In this document: piece by piece, positions 53,238 through 61,748 of the stretch
How the letters are laid out: every line of letters begins with the position of its first letter
Numbering within the stretch: position 1 is the stretch's first letter
From: Sphingopyxis sp. UBA6723
GTDB taxonomy: Bacteria > Pseudomonadota > Alphaproteobacteria > Sphingomonadales > Sphingomonadaceae
Direction of reading: 5' to 3'
Length of the DNA stretch: 64,000 nt
Assembly: GCF_002454115.1 (NCBI RefSeq)
Contig: NZ_DKIH01000011.1
Span: 261,426 to 325,425, forward strand
The notes under the pieces: generated by a model
Databases searched by the model: none
What the model saw: only the letters and a program-made list of their open reading frames with translations
Told to the model about the DNA's origin: nothing
Made by a program: the position numbers and the translations under genes

Positions 53238-53543
53238 ATGCGTACCATGATCATCGCCCTGGCGACGCTCCCGTTGCTCACCGGCTGCTTCAGTGCGGTG
53301 AAAACGGTCGTCACCGCACCGGTGAAAGCGGTCGGACAGGTCGCCGACTGGACGACCACCAGTCAGGACGAAGCCGATCGCAACCGCGGCCGCGAGATAC
53401 GCCAGCGCGAAGAACAATTGGGCAAGCTGTCGCGCCAGCGCGACAAGGCGGCTGAAAAATGCCGCGATGGCAACGCCGAGCAATGCCAGCGCGCCGAAGT
53501 GCTGGACCATGAAATCGAAGCGGTGATGGCTGAGCCTTATTGA
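53238..53543 (+). CDS. Small lipoprotein, coiled-coil, unknown function
   Basis: A 101-residue protein with lipobox LLTGC (Cys17) and then a charged coiled-coil (RGREIRQREEQLGKLSRQRD, AEQCQRAEVLDHEIEAV). Start ATG follows AGGAGA. The longer open frame upstream is not plausible. It may be anchored in the inner or outer membrane. No family is recognised. Confidence 0.8.
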   Translation: MRTMIIALATLPLLTGCFSAVKTVVTAPVKAVGQVADWTTTSQDEADRNRGREIRQREEQLGKLSRQRDKAAEKCRDGNAEQCQRAEVLDHEIEAVMAEPY

Positions 53544-53581
53544 TTTGAAGATGGCCGAGGTTCTCAGCCGTTCCTCAAATT

Positions 53582-53664
53582 CCGTTCGTGTCGAGCGAAG
53601 TCGAGACACCTTTCGACGCAGCGCCTAGCCCGAGGGGTGTCTCGACTTCGCTCGACACGAACGG
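53582..53664. repeat. Inverted repeat, 29-bp perfect arms (TCGAGCGAAGTCGAGA core)
   Basis: 53582-53610 is the exact reverse complement of 53636-53664 with a 25-bp spacer. The core TCGAGCGAAGTCGAGA occurs widely in related genomes as an intergenic element. Here it lies between the small lipoprotein and the S24 repressor genes, both converging on it. Confidence 0.88.
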
Positions 53665-53695
53665 GGATAGAGGGGGCACACCCCCAATGTCGCCG

Positions 53696-54364
53696 CTACC
53701 GCACCCGCCGCCCGGTCCACACGACGCGGCCGACCAGTTGCACCGACGTCATCGGCAGATCGTCCCAGCTGCGATAATGCGGATTGTCGCTGATTACTGA
53801 AATCCGCCCCGGCCCCGGCGCACGGGCGATGCGTTTGACCATCAGCACATCGTCCATGCGCAGCACATAGATGCCATCGCGCAGCCGCGCCGCGGCGTCG
53901 CCGCCATCGACCAATATGTCGTCACCGTCGTCCAGCGTCGGCGCCATCGAGTCGCCCTCGACCCGGATGATGCTGAGTGCGCGCGGATCGGCGCCGAGGT
54001 CGCGCAGCCATTTCGGATCGAACGCCACCTCGCCCTCGACCGGTTCGCCCTCAACGCTGGACCCCGCGCCCGCCGAGGCACCGATAGCCAGCTTCGGGAC
54101 GAGGATCATCCCCGGACCGCGCATCCGAGCTGGCGTCGCTACGCGCTGCACCGGCCCGCCGAGCAGGGCTTCGGACACGCCCAGATAGGCAGCGATCCGC
54201 GCGCGATCCTGTTCGGCAAGCCGCCGCGGCGAGCCGCGCTTGATATATTGCTGGATATAGGCGGGGTTGCGCCCGATCACCTGCGACAGGCGCGCATAGT
54301 CGATGCCCTTGTCGGTCAAGAGACGGTCGAGCGCGGCGCGCGGATCGGCAACATGGTCGCTCAT
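53696..54364 (-). CDS. S24/LexA-like repressor with HTH
   Basis: A 222-residue protein. HTH about 22-45 (YARLSQVIGRNPAYIQQYIK), a linker with small residues (IGASAGAGSS, 94-103) that could hold an Ala-Gly self-cleavage site, and an S24 peptidase domain with VEGDSMAPTL (Ser139) and DVLMVKRIA (Lys177). It resembles phage CI/LexA-type regulators, though no phage genes are nearby. Divergent from a two-gene operon; operator cluster between. Confidence 0.9.
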   Translation of the reverse strand: MSDHVADPRAALDRLLTDKGIDYARLSQVIGRNPAYIQQYIKRGSPRRLAEQDRARIAAYLGVSEALLGGPVQRVATPARMRGPGMILVPKLAIGASAGAGSSVEGEPVEGEVAFDPKWLRDLGADPRALSIIRVEGDSMAPTLDDGDDILVDGGDAAARLRDGIYVLRMDDVLMVKRIARAPGPGRISVISDNPHYRSWDDLPMTSVQLVGRVVWTGRRVR

Positions 54365-54374
54365 GGACTAGTCC

Positions 54375-54391
54375 TTCCTATTTCGTTCCTA
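54375..54391. promoter_or_regulatory. Direct TTCCTA repeats, operator half-sites
   Basis: TTCCTA at 54375-54380 and again at 54386-54391, 11 bp apart (about one helix turn), just upstream of the S24 repressor start. Same hexamer as in the two inverted repeats downstream. Confidence 0.6.
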
Positions 54392-54401
54392 GCAAGCGGA
54401 T

Positions 54402-54423
54402 TTTTCCTAGACAAGTAGGAAAA
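54402..54423. promoter_or_regulatory. Inverted repeat TTTTCCTA-N6-TAGGAAAA
   Basis: Perfect 8-bp arms separated by 6 bp. This is the strongest dyad in the divergent gap and a likely binding site for the S24 repressor. Confidence 0.65.
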
Positions 54424-54432
54424 TGAGCATCA

Positions 54433-54450
54433 GATAGGAATTATCCTATC
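54433..54450. promoter_or_regulatory. Inverted repeat GATAGGA-N4-TCCTATC
   Basis: Perfect 7-bp arms separated by 4 bp, about 42 bp upstream of the plus-strand small gene. Shares the TAGGA/TCCTA core with the other two sites. Confidence 0.65.
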
Positions 54451-54491
54451 GGGTGAGTCGCCCGGTTGTCGACGCAGTCAGGGAGGAATTT

Positions 54492-54755
54492 ATGGAGCGC
54501 ACCTTGTTGCAACGGATCGATGCCTTTTTGAAGGAATCGGCGATGCCGCCGACCGTGTTCGGCCGCGCCGCGGTGCGCGATCCGAAGCTGGTGAGCGACC
54601 TGCGCGGCGGTCGCGAACCCGGCGTCCGGCTGATTTGCCGTGTGGAACATTTCATGAACATATGGCGCGCCGAGCGTCATGCGGGTCGTATTGCGCCGCA
54701 AGGTGACCGGCGGACACGGTCCTTTCGTCAGTCGGCCAAGGGAGCGCAGGCATGA
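54492..54755 (+). CDS. Small protein, possible HTH, unknown function
   Basis: An 87-residue basic protein. MERTLLQRIDAFLKESAMPP then FGRAAVRDPKLVSDLRGGRE looks like a short helix-turn-helix unit similar to regulators in this order. The start ATG has GGAGG nearby; an upstream ATG at 54453 is possible but the spacing is worse. Coupled to the next gene (ATGA). Divergent from the S24 repressor, so it may be its target. Confidence 0.72.
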   Translation: MERTLLQRIDAFLKESAMPPTVFGRAAVRDPKLVSDLRGGREPGVRLICRVEHFMNIWRAERHAGRIAPQGDRRTRSFRQSAKGAQA

Positions 54756-55078
54756 CGCGCTGGTCGCCCGCACAGTCGCGCCGCCCCGGCTGTCCGCACC
54801 GCCGTTTGCGTCACCTACTCGCGGGCGCGCTGCCGACGGGGATGACGATGGGTGCCTCGACATTCCGGCCGTGGGCGAGCGCGAATTTTGTCGGGGCGCG
54901 CCACATCTTTCCGTGCGCGCTGGCGGAGGGTGACGCCGAAGCGGTTCGCGCCGCGCTACAGAGCGATTTGAGCGCGGCCGAATGGGCGCTGCCGGGTCAT
55001 GTCGTCGCCGACGTCGTGGTCGAATGCGGCGAGGCGCCCGACGCATTGCAGATCGAAATTCTGACGGTGGAGGATTGA
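54752..55078 (+). CDS. Hypothetical protein, second gene of the repressor-divergent pair
   Basis: A 108-residue protein with no clear fold: Arg/Pro-rich first 30 residues, then a more ordered part ending ALPGHVVADVVVECGEAP and LQIEILTVED. Start overlaps the previous gene by ATGA, which supports its being real. No family recognised. Ends 11 bp before the convergent membrane protein gene. Confidence 0.6.
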   Translation: MTRWSPAQSRRPGCPHRRLRHLLAGALPTGMTMGASTFRPWASANFVGARHIFPCALAEGDAEAVRAALQSDLSAAEWALPGHVVADVVVECGEAPDALQIEILTVED

Positions 55079-55089
55079 GCGTGGGGACG

Positions 55090-55926
55090 CTAGCCCACCG
55101 ACTGGCGTGTCATCCGTTGCAGGGTGCTGAGCGCGGCTTCGAGGGCGAAGTCGACTTCGGGGTCCGGGTCGACGGCGGCGCCTTCGGGCGCAGTCGCGTC
55201 GTCGGTCGCGGTCGGTTCACGGCGGCGGGCCAGACCCGCTTCGAGCCGCGCGACCATCGCGCCGAGCGAATTGTCGGAGGCGGCGGACAGCGGCTTTGCC
55301 GTCATCTCGGCGGGTTGCAGCCAAGGTTCCTCGCCTTCTGCCGGCTCCTCAGGCGCGAGGTCGGCGAGCACCAGCTCGTCGGTATTTTGCTCGGCAAATT
55401 CGTCGAGCCACAGATCGGCTTCGGCGCTGTTATCCGCAACCTCGGCGTTCAGCGGCCCCAGACCGCCCGCGGGGAGATCGCGGCCAGCGCGGATCGGCGG
55501 GCGCAGAGGATCGTCGGGATGCAGGTCGACGCGGCGGCGGCGCGTCCAAAAGACGTCGCTATCCTCGTCGAGATCCGCAGCGGCTTCGCGGCGGAAGCGG
55601 CCGCGCAGCGAGGAAAGACCCGCCGCTTCGGGCTGCGCGATCAGCAGTGCGACCAGTCCGGCGATCAGCGAAGCGATTGCGGCCATGCCAAACGCCAGGA
55701 TCAGCCGCGCAGCATTGCCGACCGGCGGCACAAAATAGTCCGACAGGCGGTCGAGATAGAGGTTCCAGGCGATCCCCGCGACCCACGACATCGGCATGAC
55801 GGCAGCAAACAGGAAGGTCAGCGCCGCGGCGCCGATTACCGCGGGCATGGCGGGGCGCAGCGCGCGAAGGAGCGCGCTGGCTTTGCCATGGCCGGGGTTG
55901 TCGCTGGTCTCGTCCATATCGTCCAA
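55090..55926 (-). CDS. Two-helix membrane protein with acidic tail, unknown function
   Basis: A 278-residue protein. Hydrophobic helices about 26-48 (AMPAVIGAAALTFLFAAVMP) and 74-97 (LILAFGMAAIASLIAGLVAL), then a long acidic, Ala/Pro-rich region (about 120-250) likely disordered, and a basic end. No enzyme motif. It may scaffold the membrane. Lies between the S24-linked pair and the glycosyltransferase gene. Confidence 0.7.
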   Translation of the reverse strand: MDDMDETSDNPGHGKASALLRALRPAMPAVIGAAALTFLFAAVMPMSWVAGIAWNLYLDRLSDYFVPPVGNAARLILAFGMAAIASLIAGLVALLIAQPEAAGLSSLRGRFRREAAADLDEDSDVFWTRRRRVDLHPDDPLRPPIRAGRDLPAGGLGPLNAEVADNSAEADLWLDEFAEQNTDELVLADLAPEEPAEGEEPWLQPAEMTAKPLSAASDNSLGAMVARLEAGLARRREPTATDDATAPEGAAVDPDPEVDFALEAALSTLQRMTRQSVG

Positions 55927-55976
55927 TTCCGTGCGGCCCGCGCGGGGCCAAAATCTCGTTTTTTCGGGCAGCGCGC

Positions 55977-57185
55977 TCAGGCCGCGCCGCGCAGCAATCG
56001 CTGGTAAACCGGCTCGTAACGTAAAATGTTTGATGACCAGTTACGATGGGTTTCGACAAAAATACGTGCGGTGCGCCTTCGATCCGCCCAAATATCGCGA
56101 TTTTCGAGCAGGTTCGCCAGCGCATCGGCGATCGCTTTGGGATCGTCGGGGGCAAATAGCGTGCCGGTGACGCCATCTTCGACCAGCTCGCGGTGGCCTC
56201 CGACATCGGACGCCGCGACCAGCTTGCCCTGCGCCATCGCTTCGAGAGGTTTGAGCGGGGTGACGAGGTCGGTCAGCCGCATTTTCTTGCGCGGGTAAGC
56301 GAGGATGTCGATCAGCGAATAATAGCGCTCGACCTCTTGATGCGGCACGCGGCCGACGAAATGGATTTGCGGAGCCGCAGAGGACGCGGCGGCCTGCGCC
56401 TTCAGCGCCGCTTCCATCGGCCCGCCGCCGACGAGCAGCAGCCGCGCCTTGGGCTGCGCCGCGACCAGCGCGGGCATCGCCGCGATCAGATCATCGATCC
56501 CCTCATAATCGTAAAAGCTGCCAATATAGCCGATCACGGCGTCGTCGGCAGCAATCCCGAGCGTGTCGGCCAGCGCGTCGTCGCGCGGCGGCGGATCGCC
56601 GAACAGGTCGAGATCGACACCGTTCGGCGAGACGGTGATCTTGGCGGGGTCGATGCCGCGCGCGATGAGGTCGCCGCGCAGCCCTTCGCAAATGACCGCG
56701 ACGGCATCGGCCGATTTCACCGCATGGGTTTCCAGCATTTTGGTGACTCGATAGCGCAGGCTGCCTTCGCGTCCGGTCCCGTTGCCGACCGACGCATCCT
56801 CCCAAAAAGCGCGAATTTCGTAGATCACCGGGATGCCGAGTTTCTTGCCGACGCGCAGCGCCGCGAGCCCGTCGAGCACCGGCGAATGGGCGTGCAGCAC
56901 ATCGGGCTTCCAATCGCGCGCCAGCGCCTCGACCCGCTGCGCCAGCGCGCCGATTTCGCGCCATTCGTTGATGACCGGCATCGCGGGCGCGATCGGCGGG
57001 GTGCGATAAAAGGTCAGCCCGTCGACGGTTTCGCCGTCCGGTCCGGGTTCAGGGTGGCGCACCCCGGTGACCCCGGCGACGTCCCAGCCCTTCGCCACCT
57101 GCGCCTTCATCAGCGCGCGGGTGCGAAAGGTATAGCCGCTGTGCGTCGGCAGGCTATGATCGAGGACGTGGAGGATGCGGGTCAT
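55977..57185 (-). CDS. Glycosyltransferase, exosortase A-associated type (GT4)
   Basis: A 402-residue GT-B enzyme. N-terminal ILHVLDHSLPTHSGYTFRTR is the hallmark of the exosortase A-associated GT4 family; VIGYIGSFYDYEGIDDLI, YPRKKMRLTDLVTPLKPLEA and ASDVGGHRELVEDG form the nucleotide-sugar site. It adds a sugar in exopolysaccharide assembly. No exosortase gene is in the window, so the rest of that locus lies elsewhere. Divergent from the O-ligase pair. Confidence 0.9.
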   Translation of the reverse strand: MTRILHVLDHSLPTHSGYTFRTRALMKAQVAKGWDVAGVTGVRHPEPGPDGETVDGLTFYRTPPIAPAMPVINEWREIGALAQRVEALARDWKPDVLHAHSPVLDGLAALRVGKKLGIPVIYEIRAFWEDASVGNGTGREGSLRYRVTKMLETHAVKSADAVAVICEGLRGDLIARGIDPAKITVSPNGVDLDLFGDPPPRDDALADTLGIAADDAVIGYIGSFYDYEGIDDLIAAMPALVAAQPKARLLLVGGGPMEAALKAQAAASSAAPQIHFVGRVPHQEVERYYSLIDILAYPRKKMRLTDLVTPLKPLEAMAQGKLVAASDVGGHRELVEDGVTGTLFAPDDPKAIADALANLLENRDIWADRRRTARIFVETHRNWSSNILRYEPVYQRLLRGAA

Positions 57186-57250
57186 GGGCTAGCGCTTTGA
57201 CATACTAGCCTTAACGCAGCGTCAACCCCGATCGCGTAGCGGGAGCGGAC

Positions 57251-57406
57251 ATGGTCGACAATTTTTCCATTGGCCTGACGCACGTCTTGATGGCGATTGC
57301 GCTCTGGCGACTGCTGCACCGCGACGATCTCGACCGCGAGGTCAGCCCGCGCGCGCAGTGGCAGCAACGCCGGGAAGCCGAACCGGACGACCACCGCGAT
57401 GCGTGA
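57251..57406 (+). CDS. Small membrane-associated protein overlapping the O-ligase gene
   Basis: A 51-residue frame MVDNFSIGLTHVLMAIALWR... with one short hydrophobic segment and a charged tail rich in Arg and Asp. GGGAG precedes the ATG by seven bases. Its stop lies 8 bp inside the O-ligase gene start, so the two are coupled. Too short for confident homology; real status rests on the ribosome site and coupling. Confidence 0.55.
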   Translation: MVDNFSIGLTHVLMAIALWRLLHRDDLDREVSPRAQWQQRREAEPDDHRDA

Positions 57407-58781
57407 CATTGCGTTCGTCGCCTTTCTCTTCGCGTTCATTGGGCTCGGTTTCCGCAAGCCGTTCCTGTTCGTGCTGTGCTTTTGTTACATCGACATCGTC
57501 GCGCCGCAGCGGCTGAGCTATTTCCTGATCAATTCGATCCCGATTTCGCTGATCGTGTTCGGGCTGGCGATTGTGGGGTGGCTCGCGATCGACGACAAGC
57601 GCGATACGCGCTGGTCGGGGCGACAAGTCCTGCTCGTCCTGCTGCTCGCCTATTGCGGCATGACCACGATGTCGGCCGATTTTCCGGTCGAGGCCGCCGA
57701 TAAATGGAGCTGGGTGTGGAAGGCGCTGATCTGGGCGATTTTCCTGCCGCTGACCTTGCGCACCAAGCTGCGGATCGAAGCGCTGGCGCTGATCATGCTG
57801 CTTTCGGCGGCGTCGATCGCCATTGCGGGCGGCCTCAAGACCGCAGCGGGCGGCGGCGGTTACGGATCGCTGCAATTGCTACTCAACGAAAATTTCGGGC
57901 TATACGAAGGGTCGATCATGTCGACCGTCGGCATCGCGATCATCCCGTTGATCCTGTGGTATCGCCGCCACGGCACGATCTTCACCCCCGACTGGCGCGT
58001 CTCGCTGTTCTGCTTCGCGCTTTGTTTTGCCTGCATGCTGCTGCCGGTGGGGACGCAGGCGCGAACCGGGCTCGTCTGTCTTGCGGTGCTGGCGGTGCTG
58101 TCGCTGCGCGCGGTCAAGCACCGTGTGCTGTATATGGTCGGCGCGGGTCTGCTGGCGGTCGCTGCGGTGCCGTTCCTGCCGCAAAGCTTTACCGAGCGGA
58201 TGGAGACGATCCAAGGTTACAAGTCCGATCAGTCGGCATCGACGCGCGTCGCGGTGTGGGCGTGGACCTGGGATTATGCCAAGGAAAACCCGTTCGGCGG
58301 CGGGTTCAACGCCTATATCCAGAACCGCCTGCGCGTCGAGACGACCGGGTCGGGTTATGATCCCGACCGGCCGCAGCCGGACGGCCCGACGGTCCATGAG
58401 GACGCGGCCCGCGCCTATCATTCCAGCTATTTCGAAATGCTGGGCGAACAGGGTTATCCGGGGCTGGCGCTGTGGTTGCTGCTCCACATTGTCGGCATTG
58501 CGCAGATGGAGCGGCTGCGCCGCCGTTATCTGACCACCCGGCGGGCCGAGGAGCTATGGATCGCGCCGCTGGCGACGGCGCTCCAGCATGGCCATATCAT
58601 CTATATGGTCGGGTCGCTGTTCGTCGGCATCGCGTTCCAGCCCTTCATTTACATGATGCTGGCGCTCGAAATCGGACTGTCGACCTATTGCCGCCGCCGC
58701 GAACAGGAGGCCGGATGGCGCCCGTTGATGGCACGTCCGGCGCAGGTTCCGACGCGGCATTCGCTGCCCGACGCGCGCTGA
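57399..58781 (+). CDS. O-glycosylation ligase-like protein (exosortase A-associated)
   Basis: A 460-residue integral membrane protein with about 10-12 helices and a large periplasmic loop (about 290-350, ENPFGGGFNAYIQNRL then YHSSYFEMLGEQGYPGLAL), as in Wzy/WaaL-type ligases. GFRKPFLFVLCFCYIDIVAPQ near the N-terminus is typical of the exosortase-A-associated subgroup. It joins polysaccharide to an acceptor or polymerises it. Pairs with the divergent glycosyltransferase. Confidence 0.88.
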   Translation: MRDIAFVAFLFAFIGLGFRKPFLFVLCFCYIDIVAPQRLSYFLINSIPISLIVFGLAIVGWLAIDDKRDTRWSGRQVLLVLLLAYCGMTTMSADFPVEAADKWSWVWKALIWAIFLPLTLRTKLRIEALALIMLLSAASIAIAGGLKTAAGGGGYGSLQLLLNENFGLYEGSIMSTVGIAIIPLILWYRRHGTIFTPDWRVSLFCFALCFACMLLPVGTQARTGLVCLAVLAVLSLRAVKHRVLYMVGAGLLAVAAVPFLPQSFTERMETIQGYKSDQSASTRVAVWAWTWDYAKENPFGGGFNAYIQNRLRVETTGSGYDPDRPQPDGPTVHEDAARAYHSSYFEMLGEQGYPGLALWLLLHIVGIAQMERLRRRYLTTRRAEELWIAPLATALQHGHIIYMVGSLFVGIAFQPFIYMMLALEIGLSTYCRRREQEAGWRPLMARPAQVPTRHSLPDAR

Positions 58782-58818
58782 CGCGGAACCAAAGGGCGGG
58801 GCAGCGCGCTGTTGCCTT

Positions 58819-59829
58819 ATGCCCGCCCCCCGCCTGATCCATGTCGACGACGGCCTGCCCGGCATCTCGCGCGAACGCGTTGGCGACATTTGGCGGTATC
58901 GCGACACCAAGGGCCAGATCATCCGCGACCGCGACGAGATCGCGCGGCTGAACGCGATCGCGCTGCCTCCGGCGTATGAGGATGCCTGGTTTTGCCCCGC
59001 CGCCAATGGCCATATCTTGGCCACCGGATATGACGCGCGCGGGCGCAAGCAATATCGCTATCATCCCGATTTCCGGCTTGCGCGCGAGGCCGACAAATAT
59101 GATCGCTGCGCCGCGTTCGGCCACGCGCTGCCGCTGCTGCGCGTCCGACTGGTCGACGATCTGGCGCGGCGGACGCTGTGTCAGGAACGCGTCGTCGGTG
59201 CAGTGGTGCGCCTGCTCGACCTCGCGGCGCTACGGGTTGGGAATGAGCAATATGTCGCGGCGAACAAGAGCTTTGGCGCGACAACCTTGCGCCAGCGACA
59301 CGCGAAGCTGAGCGGCCAGACGCTGCGGCTGAGTTACCGGGCCAAGGGCGGTGCGCAGCGGCTGGTGACGATCAGCGACCGCAATTTGACGACGTTGGTG
59401 CGGCGCCTGCAGGATCTGCCGGGGCAGAATCTGTTCCAATATGAAGATGATGGCGCCGTCTGTACCGTCGGGTCCGAAGACGTAAACGCCTATATCCGGG
59501 GCGCAATGGGCGACGAATTCAGCGCCAAGCATTTCCGCACCTGGTCGGCGAGCGTCGAAGCCTTTTCGTTTCTCTATGACGCCCCCGAGCCACCAACGCT
59601 GAAAGCCATGCTCGAGCATGTCGCCGACCGGCTGGGCAACACCCCGGCCATCGCGCGCAAAGCCTATGTCCACCCGGCGATGATCGCGGCGGCGCAGGAG
59701 CGCGGCGACTTTGCCGCGGCCGCCGGGCCGTTGCCGCGCGTGGCCAAATATCTTTCGCGTTACGAACGCGGATTTTTGGCCTATCTGGAGCGCGCGCCCG
59801 CCGCCGCGGCGTTGCTGCAATCCGCCTGA
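58819..59829 (+). CDS. DNA topoisomerase IB
   Basis: A 336-residue poxvirus-like type IB topoisomerase. N-terminal domain about 1-95, catalytic domain with ALRVGNEQY (Arg139), FSAKHFRTW (His238, Arg240) and the nucleophile in ARKAYVHPA (Tyr283). It relaxes supercoils through a 3'-phosphotyrosine intermediate. Sporadic in bacteria and frequent in alphaproteobacteria. Start MPAPRLIHVDD is a good fit. Upstream of mscS. Confidence 0.94.
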   Translation: MPAPRLIHVDDGLPGISRERVGDIWRYRDTKGQIIRDRDEIARLNAIALPPAYEDAWFCPAANGHILATGYDARGRKQYRYHPDFRLAREADKYDRCAAFGHALPLLRVRLVDDLARRTLCQERVVGAVVRLLDLAALRVGNEQYVAANKSFGATTLRQRHAKLSGQTLRLSYRAKGGAQRLVTISDRNLTTLVRRLQDLPGQNLFQYEDDGAVCTVGSEDVNAYIRGAMGDEFSAKHFRTWSASVEAFSFLYDAPEPPTLKAMLEHVADRLGNTPAIARKAYVHPAMIAAAQERGDFAAAAGPLPRVAKYLSRYERGFLAYLERAPAAAALLQSA

Positions 59830-59851
59830 CCTGCGACCCAAGAGGACCGAC

Positions 59852-61060
59852 GTGACTTTCTCTATCCTTGCTGCCGCCCAGACCGCTGCCACCAAGACGG
59901 CGGTAAAGGCCGCGCCAGTGCGCAACGATCCGATTGCCGACCTGCGCGACTGGTGGGACAGCAGCGTCGCCTGGGTGAACAGCCACTGGTTGCAGATCGG
60001 CATCGCGATCGCGGCGGGTCTGGCGATCTATTTCCTGCTGTCGATGATCCGCGGCTTTGCGCTGAAACGCGCGCAGGCGACGCCGGGCGAATTCACCCTG
60101 ACCCACATCGTCGGGCGGGTGATCCACAAGACCAAGTCGTTCGTGCTGGCGATCATCGCGGTCCGCATGGTCGCGGGCTATGCGCAGCCGCCCGCTGTCA
60201 TCCTGCACATCATCCAGCTGGTGTTTACCGTTGCGGTGGTGTTGCAGGTCGCGATCTGGGCGCGCGAAATCATCCTGGGCCTGATCCAGCGCCGCGCCTC
60301 GGACGGGCATAACGAGACATTGTCGAACGCGATGGGGATCATCCGCCTGTTGATCAGCGTCGCGCTGTTCGCCATCGCCGGGATCGTCATCCTCGACAAT
60401 ATGGGGGTCAATGTCACCGGGCTGGTCGCGGGCCTGGGCATCGGCGGTATCGCCATTGGCCTCGCCGCGCAGGGCATTTTTTCGGACCTGTTCGCGTCAC
60501 TGTCGATCATTTTCGACCGGCCGTTCCGGGTCGGCGAGACGATCAAATATGACACCAGCACCGCGACGGTCGAGCGCATTGGTCTCAAAAGCACGCGGCT
60601 GCGCTCGCTCAACGGCGAATTGCTGGTGATTTCGAACACCAATTTGCTGGGCAAGGAGATCACCAATTTCGCGCATCTCCACCGCCGCCGCATCACCTTT
60701 ACCATCGGCGTCATTTATCAGACGACCCCGACGATGCTGCGCGACCTGCCCGCGCTGCTCGAGGAGCAGGTGGTCACCGCGGGTCAGGAGTTCATCCGTT
60801 CCAGCTTCCTGACCTTCGGCCCCTCCAGTCTGGATTTCGAATTGCTGTTCGACGTGTTCAGCGACGAATTCGATGTCGTCGCGGCGGCGCGCACCGATGT
60901 CGGCATCCGCGTGTTCGAGGCGATGGCGAAGGCGGGTTATGAATTTGCGTACCCGACCCAGACCACGTTCACCGCCGCCCCCGACGGCACGATGATCATG
61001 CCCTATGCCGAGTCCGCGAAACCCAAGGCGAGCGCGGCGAAGACTGCCAAGCCAGACTGA
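59852..61060 (+). CDS. Mechanosensitive ion channel, MscS family
   Basis: A 402-residue protein. Hydrophobic helices near 47-67 and 85-145, then the pore helix region GVNVTGLVAGLGIGGIAIGL and AAQGIFSDLFASLSIIFDRP, followed by the beta and alpha/beta cytoplasmic domain (FRVGETIKYDTSTATVERIG). GTG start follows AGAGGA; a longer open frame overlaps the topoisomerase gene and was rejected. Opens under membrane tension during osmotic downshock. Confidence 0.94.
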   Translation: MTFSILAAAQTAATKTAVKAAPVRNDPIADLRDWWDSSVAWVNSHWLQIGIAIAAGLAIYFLLSMIRGFALKRAQATPGEFTLTHIVGRVIHKTKSFVLAIIAVRMVAGYAQPPAVILHIIQLVFTVAVVLQVAIWAREIILGLIQRRASDGHNETLSNAMGIIRLLISVALFAIAGIVILDNMGVNVTGLVAGLGIGGIAIGLAAQGIFSDLFASLSIIFDRPFRVGETIKYDTSTATVERIGLKSTRLRSLNGELLVISNTNLLGKEITNFAHLHRRRITFTIGVIYQTTPTMLRDLPALLEEQVVTAGQEFIRSSFLTFGPSSLDFELLFDVFSDEFDVVAAARTDVGIRVFEAMAKAGYEFAYPTQTTFTAAPDGTMIMPYAESAKPKASAAKTAKPD

Positions 61061-61154
61061 CGCTACGGCGCCTTGGCATGATGGCTTGGGCCTTGTGCAA
61101 CGTGTCCAGACAGGCCTAGAACGCGCGCCGAACCAATGATCGAGGGGATGAGCG

Positions 61155-61613
61155 ATGGCCACAATCACGCCGCAGGAATTGCAGACCAAGGTCGGTGAGC
61201 ATCTCGGGACATCCGATTGGGTGCTGGTCGATCAGGAGATGATCAACAAGTTCGCCGACGCCACCGGCGACCACCAGTTCATCCATGTCGACGAGGAAAA
61301 GGCCAAGCTGACGCCGTTCGGCGGCACGATCGCGCACGGCTTTTTGACCCTGTCACTGATGCCAATGCTGGGCCAGAGCACCGACGGCCCCAAGGTCGGC
61401 GGCGTCAAGATGGGGGTCAATTACGGCTGCAACAAGGTCCGCTTTTTGTCGCCCGTCCGCTCGGGCAAGCGCGTGCGCAGCCACATCAAGCTGCTCGAGC
61501 TGGAGGAAAAGCGCCCCGGCCAGTGGCAACAGACCAATGAAGTGACCGTCGAGATCGAGGGCGAGGAAAAACCCGCCCTGATCGCCGAATGGATCAGCCA
61601 GTTTTTCGTTTGA
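61155..61613 (+). CDS. MaoC-like (R)-specific hydratase family protein
   Basis: A 152-residue hot-dog protein. FADATGDHQFIHVDEEKAKL and IAHGFLTLSL are the hydratase 2 motif with the active Asp and His. It hydrates a trans-2-enoyl-CoA to the (R)-3-hydroxy form. Genes for thiolase and others follow, so a role in fatty-acid or aromatic CoA metabolism is likely but not shown. Confidence 0.9.
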   Translation: MATITPQELQTKVGEHLGTSDWVLVDQEMINKFADATGDHQFIHVDEEKAKLTPFGGTIAHGFLTLSLMPMLGQSTDGPKVGGVKMGVNYGCNKVRFLSPVRSGKRVRSHIKLLELEEKRPGQWQQTNEVTVEIEGEEKPALIAEWISQFFV

Positions 61614-61623
61614 AGTGACTAAG

Positions 61624-61748
61624 CCCCTCCCCTTCAGGGGAGGGGTTGGGGGGGGGGTCCATCGACCTTGCGCAAGGCCGCTGGACCCCACCCGTTGCGA
61701 CTAGGCAGCAAGCTGCCAAGTCTCGCTGCCCTCCCCTGAAGGGGAGGG
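61624..61748. repeat. Inverted repeats CCCCTCCCCTTCAGGGGAGG with a G10 tract
   Basis: Palindrome at 61624-61645 and a second, inverted, at 61729-61748, both with a TTCA/TGAA loop. A run of ten G (61648-61657) lies just inside the first. The region separates the MaoC-like gene from the thiolase gene and forms its own hairpins; part may be the thiolase leader. Confidence 0.75.

Noticed and set aside
53696..55078. Prophage remnant
   Set aside because: The S24 repressor and divergent small genes look phage-like, but no integrase, structural, lysis or attachment features are nearby.
61648..61657. Frameshift in a coding homopolymer
   Set aside because: The G10 tract is intergenic and both neighbouring genes are intact.
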